Source: DYIU01 sp038326775
GTDB lineage: Bacteria; Actinomycetota; Geothermincolia; Fen-727; Anoxymicrobiaceae
Length of the DNA: 52,057 nucleotides
Direction of reading: 5' to 3'
Assembly: GCA_038326775.1 (NCBI GenBank)
Contig: JBBQKJ010000018.1
Span: forward strand, 1-52,057
The translations under genes and the position numbers were made by a program. The notes beneath the pieces are model-generated. The model had not been told where the DNA came from, searched no databases, and saw nothing but the letters and a program-made list of their open reading frames with translations. Of the stretch, positions 48,453 to 52,057 are shown in pieces (within the stretch, counting starts at the first letter, position 1; each line of letters starts with the position of its first letter).

Positions 48453-49429
48453 CGGATGCCCGCCGCGGCGTTCCAGTGCCAGGGGTAACGCCTGAGCTTG
48501 CCCGCGCCCTCGAGCCACTCGTCAACCGCTATCCCGAGCCTCTCGAGCGGGAAAAGCTTCAAGGGAACGCCAGAGTGCTCGGAGAACTCCTGCGCGATGA
48601 AGAACGCCGCCGCCGACACGAAGCCGGCCGGCTTCAGCTCCCACCAGTCGAACCCCGCGCGCATGAACAAGTATTCGAGCTCGTAGCGGGAGAAACCCTC
48701 GGTCTCCTTGTCGGCCGCGGAAACCATCTCGCCGGGGTCGGCCTTCTTCCCCATCAGGCGGTAGGCAAGCTGCAGCAAGCGCTTTCCGGCCGGGAACAGT
48801 AGCGTGTGCTGCCAGGTGTTTGGCTCTGTCCCGAGCACGATTCGCCCGCCGGGCTTCAGGACCCTCTTCGCCTCGCGGAGCGCGGCCAGCGGGTCCGGCA
48901 GGTGGTGGAGCATGGCAACCATCAGCACGCCGTCGAACGAGCCGTCCGCGAACGGGAGGCGCTGGCCGTCGGCGAGCATGTGCCCGGCACTTCCGCAGAA
49001 GCCCTCCGCGCGGTGCAGCCGGCGGGCCTCGCCCAGCTGGCCGGGCGCGATGTCGGTCTCCACGAGCCGGTAGCCGGCGCGCAGCAGCTCCAGGCCGTCG
49101 TGGCCCAGCCCGCAGCCGAGCTCCAGTATCAGCGAGCCCGGCGGCACGGCCTTGAGGTCGTCCAGGAACCGCCCGTGGTAGTGCTGATAGAACGGACTGG
49201 CCTGCCACGTCCGGTGCATCGTCAGGTAGTAGTCGATCTTGTCGGTGTAGTGCTCGCGCTCGGAGACGGTCAGGGTGGGGGCCGCGGCGGGCATGAAGTC
49301 CCACAGGCCATTAGACTCCGCATAGGAGGTCGAGCAGCCCGCGCAGCGCCAGCCCGAGCCGCCGGCCTCGAGCTCGCCACCGCACGTGGGGCACCTGAGT
49401 ATGTCGCTCGAGAAGCACTGGTCGGTCAT
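48449..49429 (-). CDS. Methyltransferase with N-terminal zinc ribbon
   Basis: 326 aa. The first ~45 residues hold CPTCGGELEAGGSGWRCAGC, a Trm112/zinc-ribbon-like element. The class I methyltransferase core follows: LILELGCGLGHDGLELLRAGYRLVETDIAPGQL (motifs I-II), FDGVLMVAMLHHLPDPLAALREAKRVLKPGGRI. The C-terminal ~90 residues resemble other family members of unknown acceptor. It starts by overlapping the stop of the acyltransferase (TGATG), so the two minus-strand genes form one unit. Ends in a 4-nt overlap with the convergent RmlD gene. Confidence 0.86.
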   Translation of the reverse strand: MTDQCFSSDILRCPTCGGELEAGGSGWRCAGCSTSYAESNGLWDFMPAAAPTLTVSEREHYTDKIDYYLTMHRTWQASPFYQHYHGRFLDDLKAVPPGSLILELGCGLGHDGLELLRAGYRLVETDIAPGQLGEARRLHRAEGFCGSAGHMLADGQRLPFADGSFDGVLMVAMLHHLPDPLAALREAKRVLKPGGRIVLGTEPNTWQHTLLFPAGKRLLQLAYRLMGKKADPGEMVSAADKETEGFSRYELEYLFMRAGFDWWELKPAGFVSAAAFFIAQEFSEHSGVPLKLFPLERLGIAVDEWLEGAGKLRRYPWHWNAAAGIR

Positions 49430-50412
49430 CACGGCGCTTCTTCGAGAGCGGACCTGTCCGCAAGCTCAAGCTCCCTGCCCTTCGACCACCAGTGCCACAG
49501 CCCGAACCAGCTCATCCACTGCTCGGGGGCCAGGCGTACCAGGCTCTCGCCGGCTTTCGCGGCCGCCTGCATGATGGTCTTGACGTCGGCCTTGCGGTCG
49601 CCCGAAAGCTCGTAAGACACCGGCTCGCAGATGATCAGGCGGAACCTGTACGGCCGCCTGGTCCGCAGGACGGCGACCGGAAGCACGGTAGCGCCCGAAT
49701 CCAGTGCCCAGTGCGCGAGCCCATCCGCGAGAGCCGCGGGGCGGCCGAAGAAGTCGACCTTGCACTTGCCGGCCACGTCGATGGCCATGGCCACGCGCTT
49801 GCCGGCGGCGAGGTGCTCCCGGACCTCGCGAATGGTGTCGTAGCCCGGGCCGACCCAGATGACCGGCTTGTCAGGGTCGCCCCCGAGCCTGTCGCCCTCC
49901 AGTGCCAGCTTCATGGTGTAGCCGGGGAGGGGGGTGTTGTCCGGGTGCCACATCACCAGTGCGTAAGGCCTGCCTATGCGCGCCATTATGGCGTGCTTCT
50001 GGGCGGGGCCGTGGTGTACGTGGAGTACCAGGACCCCCAAGCCCCGGGCGTCGGCCCTTTCGAGGTTCTCGATACCCTCCACCTCGAGCTCGCGCATGAC
50101 GCGCTCGGGGTGCTTCCTGAAGTAAACGAAGTCGGGCACCACGTAGAGTAGCGCCGCGTACGCCCCCCGGCCTATCCTGTCCAGCTCGCGGGTATCCGTG
50201 ACCTCGGGCATGGCGTCGGATATCTTCCTCCTGAGATCGCGTCGGACCCTTGGCCTCGCACAGTAAAGCAGGGCGATGAAGGCGTTGCCCAGAGGGTAGA
50301 ACACCCCGGCGGGTAAAATCGTGGCGAGCGTCCTGGTGAAGTAATAGTGGCCCAGCATGACACCCTCGAGGAGCGTTAAAAAGATCTTCCGCTTCCGGCT
50401 CTGCTTCTCCAC
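49429..50412 (-). CDS. LpxL/HtrB-like acyltransferase with altered catalytic motif
   Basis: 327 aa, lysophospholipid/lipid A acyltransferase family (also PatA-type mannoside acyltransferases in Actinomycetota). An N-terminal membrane-associated segment (LLEGVMLGHYYFTRTLATILPAGVFYPLGNAFIALLYCARP) is followed by the family core (LEVEGIENL, GVLVLHVHHGPAQKHAIM, AGKRVAMAIDVAG). The catalytic HX4(D/E) box is changed: H133 and H134 have Q138 and K139 at the acid position, so activity is uncertain. GTG start. It could act on a glycolipid anchor of the polysaccharide. Operon with the methyltransferase. Confidence 0.82.
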   Translation of the reverse strand: MEKQSRKRKIFLTLLEGVMLGHYYFTRTLATILPAGVFYPLGNAFIALLYCARPRVRRDLRRKISDAMPEVTDTRELDRIGRGAYAALLYVVPDFVYFRKHPERVMRELEVEGIENLERADARGLGVLVLHVHHGPAQKHAIMARIGRPYALVMWHPDNTPLPGYTMKLALEGDRLGGDPDKPVIWVGPGYDTIREVREHLAAGKRVAMAIDVAGKCKVDFFGRPAALADGLAHWALDSGATVLPVAVLRTRRPYRFRLIICEPVSYELSGDRKADVKTIMQAAAKAGESLVRLAPEQWMSWFGLWHWWSKGRELELADRSALEEAP

Positions 50413-50572
50413 CGCGTCTCGCTTTCTGTTTGCGTGCCCGGTATCGCTCGCGTGAATCGCCTGGTTCTCTTACTTATCGACAGGGGGCCTCGTCTCCAAC
50501 GGCGCGGAGTCATCACGCAATCCGGGGTTCGAGCGAGGCCAGGCGCGCGTCCCGGCTCCCGGCCGCTGCGTG

Positions 50573-51259
50573 CTACTGAGGGGTCGGGACGAGGCTCCTC
50601 GCCTTGTTGTTGGCCTCGTTGATGAGGTTGCCGGCCTGCTGGATCACTGCCACGTTCGAGGTGGCTATCCCCTGCAGGTAGAGGTCACAGGCCTGGATGT
50701 ACATGTCGAAAAGCTGCAGGCCCTGCTGTTTGAGCGGCTCCAGCTCCGGGGGCACCGAGACGGCGGCGAGCTGGTTGCGGTAGTCGACCAGGGTCGACTT
50801 GGTGCTGCTTATCTCCGAGGCCATCTCCATGCCCTTGACAAGGGTGCTGCCCGTGGTCTTGATGTTCTGCTGGAGCGCCTCAAGGTCCTGCATCGTCTGA
50901 CCGGGGATGGGCGCCTGAAGGGTGGCGAGCCCCGCGGGCTGCTGCGCCTGCTGCTCGACCGCCGCCTGCTGCTCCGCGGCCTGTACCTCGTGCTCCGGGC
51001 TCAACTTGTCGACGTACTCGACGCGGTAGTCGCTGGCCTTCGAGGGGTCGACCAGGCTGGTCTTGGTCTTGTCCTCCCAGACGTGTCCGTCCACCGGGTC
51101 CCTGACTATGGTCCCGTACCGGACCTCGACCTTCCTGGGGTGGAAGACCATGTAACCGATGGAGCCCACGACGGCCAGGAATATGACCGCGGCAGCGGAA
51201 ATCACCAACGCCTTGGCGCCTCTTCCCAGCCCCCTGTACCAGAGGGTTATCCTGTTCAT
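50573..51259 (-). CDS. Single-pass membrane protein with helical outer domain
   Basis: 228 aa, not recognised. One membrane segment near residues 17-40 (LVISAAAVIFLAVVGSIGYMVF) after a short positive N-terminus. The remaining residues are probably outside, with a short beta-like stretch, a Q/A-rich linker (EQQAAVEQQAQQPAG) and a long helical part rich in charged residues. ATG start with GAGG 7 nt upstream. It is monocistronic, flanked by 160 and 197 nt of non-coding DNA. A role in the envelope is only a topological guess. Confidence 0.65.
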   Translation of the reverse strand: MNRITLWYRGLGRGAKALVISAAAVIFLAVVGSIGYMVFHPRKVEVRYGTIVRDPVDGHVWEDKTKTSLVDPSKASDYRVEYVDKLSPEHEVQAAEQQAAVEQQAQQPAGLATLQAPIPGQTMQDLEALQQNIKTTGSTLVKGMEMASEISSTKSTLVDYRNQLAAVSVPPELEPLKQQGLQLFDMYIQACDLYLQGIATSNVAVIQQAGNLINEANNKARSLVPTPQ

Positions 51260-51385
51260 GCCTTACCTCGCCACTTGATAACACCGATTCTGCCGCGCCG
51301 CGCATGCCGCAGGCCTTTACTGGCTTTGACGAATGATACCAGAAAAGGGTTGCTCCTTATAGCCCGACCGGAGCGGCGCTCGCCT

Positions 51386-51415
51386 GCCCTTGCCGGTTGC
51401 ACGCCCTTGCCGGTT
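51386..51415. repeat. 13-bp direct repeat
   Basis: GCCCTTGCCGGTT occurs at 51386-51398 and 51403-51415, with 4 nt between. It lies just upstream of the RmlC-like gene promoter (51425-51433) and could be a regulator-binding pair. Confidence 0.45.
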
Positions 51416-51424
51416 CTTCCAACC

Positions 51425-51433
51425 TGTTATAAC
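51425..51433 (+). promoter_or_regulatory. Extended -10 promoter (TGTTATAAC) for the RmlC-like gene
   Basis: TGT plus TATAAC, 23 nt before the GTG start. A weak -35, TTGCCG at 51407, would give a 15-nt spacing. It overlaps the direct-repeat pair. Confidence 0.45.
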
Positions 51434-51456
51434 GTTTGGAACTGGAGGTGGTTACC

Positions 51457-51918
51457 GTGGGAGACGCCATAAAGCCGGCAATCGACGGAGTCGTAATAAA
51501 GCCGCTCGTCCGCCACTGCGACGAGAGGGGCTTCTTCGTGGAGGTCTTGCGGGACGACGACGAGCTGCTGGAGCGTTTCGGGCAGAGCAGCTTCACCATG
51601 GCCTACCCGGGGGTGATCAAGGCGTTCCACTGGCACGAAAAGCAGTGGGACCTGTGGTTCATGTGTAAGGGCGAAGCGCGTGTCGTGCTCTATGACCTGA
51701 GGCCCGAGTCGCCTACCTTCCACCAGCTGCAGGAGATATTCGCCGGCGAGCGGGAGCCTGTGCTCATAGTCATACCCCCGCGGGTCGCGCATGGCTACCA
51801 GGTGCTCGGTAACGAGCCGGCGTTCCTCTTCTACCACACTACCGAGTCCTATAACCAGGCCGAGCCCGACGAGGGCCGCATCCCCTACGAAGACCCCGAC
51901 ATCGCCTTCCCCTGGTAG
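51457..51918 (+). CDS. RmlC-like dTDP-sugar 3,5-epimerase (cupin)
   Basis: 153 aa, cupin fold of the dTDP-4-dehydrorhamnose 3,5-epimerase family. The catalytic histidine is in the GVIKAFHWHEKQWDLWFMCKGEARVVLYDLRPESPTF stretch (canonical RGLHYQ becomes KAFHWH). The second half has PPRVAHGYQVL and the terminal LFYHTTESYN pattern. The canonical RmlC is ~180 aa; this one lacks the usual C-terminal extension. It may be a 3- or 5-epimerase or another deoxysugar isomerase rather than RmlC itself. GGAGG 8 nt before GTG 51457 fixes the start. Partner RmlD-like gene is at 47574. Confidence 0.82.
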   Translation: MGDAIKPAIDGVVIKPLVRHCDERGFFVEVLRDDDELLERFGQSSFTMAYPGVIKAFHWHEKQWDLWFMCKGEARVVLYDLRPESPTFHQLQEIFAGEREPVLIVIPPRVAHGYQVLGNEPAFLFYHTTESYNQAEPDEGRIPYEDPDIAFPW

Positions 51919-51931
51919 CGCCAGCATTCAT

Positions 51932-51985
51932 CCTGGGGTCAGGCACCCGGTAAATTAATAAATTAAACGTGGCCGTGCCCCGGGG
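51932..51985. repeat. GGGGTCAG-family element H
   Basis: CTGGGGTCAGGCACCCGG begins 14 nt after the RmlC-like stop codon; an AT-rich loop (TAAATTAATAAATTAA) separates it from an imperfect right arm (GTGGCCGTGCCCCGGG). The core GGGGTCAGGCACC is shared with element A at the other end of the window. No gene is seen from here to the end. Confidence 0.6.
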
Positions 51986-52057
51986 GAAATAACACCAGGG
52001 CGGCCGCGCAGGCCCCCAACACAGCCCCCCGTCACACCGGGGAATAGAACCCCGCGC

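Noticed and set aside
50413..50572. Possible second tRNA in the gap after the acyltransferase (GGGGTTCGAGC at ~50524)
   Set aside because: The T-arm-like sequence has no pairing acceptor or anticodon arm around it.
1..52057. CRISPR array or prophage
   Set aside because: No regularly spaced direct repeats with unique spacers and no phage structural, integrase or cas genes were seen.

Overview
The window is a 52-kb piece of a GC-rich bacterial genome with densely packed genes. It is most likely a deep-branching, probably anaerobic Actinomycetota lineage known mainly from metagenomes. This is an inference from: the order DUF4446-pheA-serS, which resembles actinobacterial chromosomes; a SpoIID-type secreted protein with WYFAEGTTR repeats, which I associate with uncultured Actinomycetota; frequent GTG and TTG starts; a tRNA-Leu without an encoded CCA end; and anaerobe-type proteins (ADP-forming acyl-CoA synthetase, ferredoxin-type proteins, nickel-pincer cofactor genes). 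No 16S rRNA or other phylogenetic marker is present, so the assignment is tentative.

Layout. 0.1-3.5 kb: an acyl-CoA synthetase (ADP-forming) followed by a multi-iron-sulfur protein. 3.5-6.8 kb (minus): DUF4446 membrane protein, prephenate dehydratase and seryl-tRNA synthetase. 7.0-9.8 kb (plus): larE-larB-larC for the nickel-pincer nucleotide cofactor, without larA. 9.8-14.6 kb: CARDB-type membrane protein, tRNA-Leu(CAG), YbaK-type deacylase, KGG stress protein, two phasin-like proteins and a proline-rich membrane protein. 14.8-24.0 kb: secreted PHP/DUF3604 protein, IPT-domain lipoprotein, QueG-like iron-sulfur protein, SpoIID repeat protein, a small repeat protein, a two-component system and a cysteine-rich membrane protein. 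24.1-30.3 kb: a carbohydrate group consisting of a beta-propeller glycosidase-like protein, a GH94-type phosphorylase and a glycosyltransferase fused to a toroid domain, plus a zinc-ribbon membrane protein.

30.5-51.9 kb is a cell-surface polysaccharide locus, mostly on the plus strand. It contains a Wzz-like chain-length protein fused to a degenerate tyrosine-kinase domain, a Wzx-type flippase, an O-antigen polymerase/ligase, a polyprenyl-phosphate sugar phosphotransferase (the initiating enzyme), four GT4 and one GT2 glycosyltransferases, two hexapeptide acyltransferases, four class I methyltransferases, RmlD- and RmlC-like deoxysugar enzymes, a lipoprotein hydrolase and an LpxL-like acyltransferase. 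The set suggests a Wzx/Wzy-dependent polysaccharide with O-acetyl, O-methyl and deoxysugar decorations. RmlA and RmlB are not in the window.

The most striking non-coding signal is a family of at least eight dispersed palindromic elements built on GGGGTCAG/CTGACCCC. They lie at gene 3' ends and in three cases contain the stop codon itself. They resemble REP-type elements mobilised by RAYT transposases, but no such transposase lies in this window. Several promoters of TGn-TATAAT (extended -10) type are also visible.
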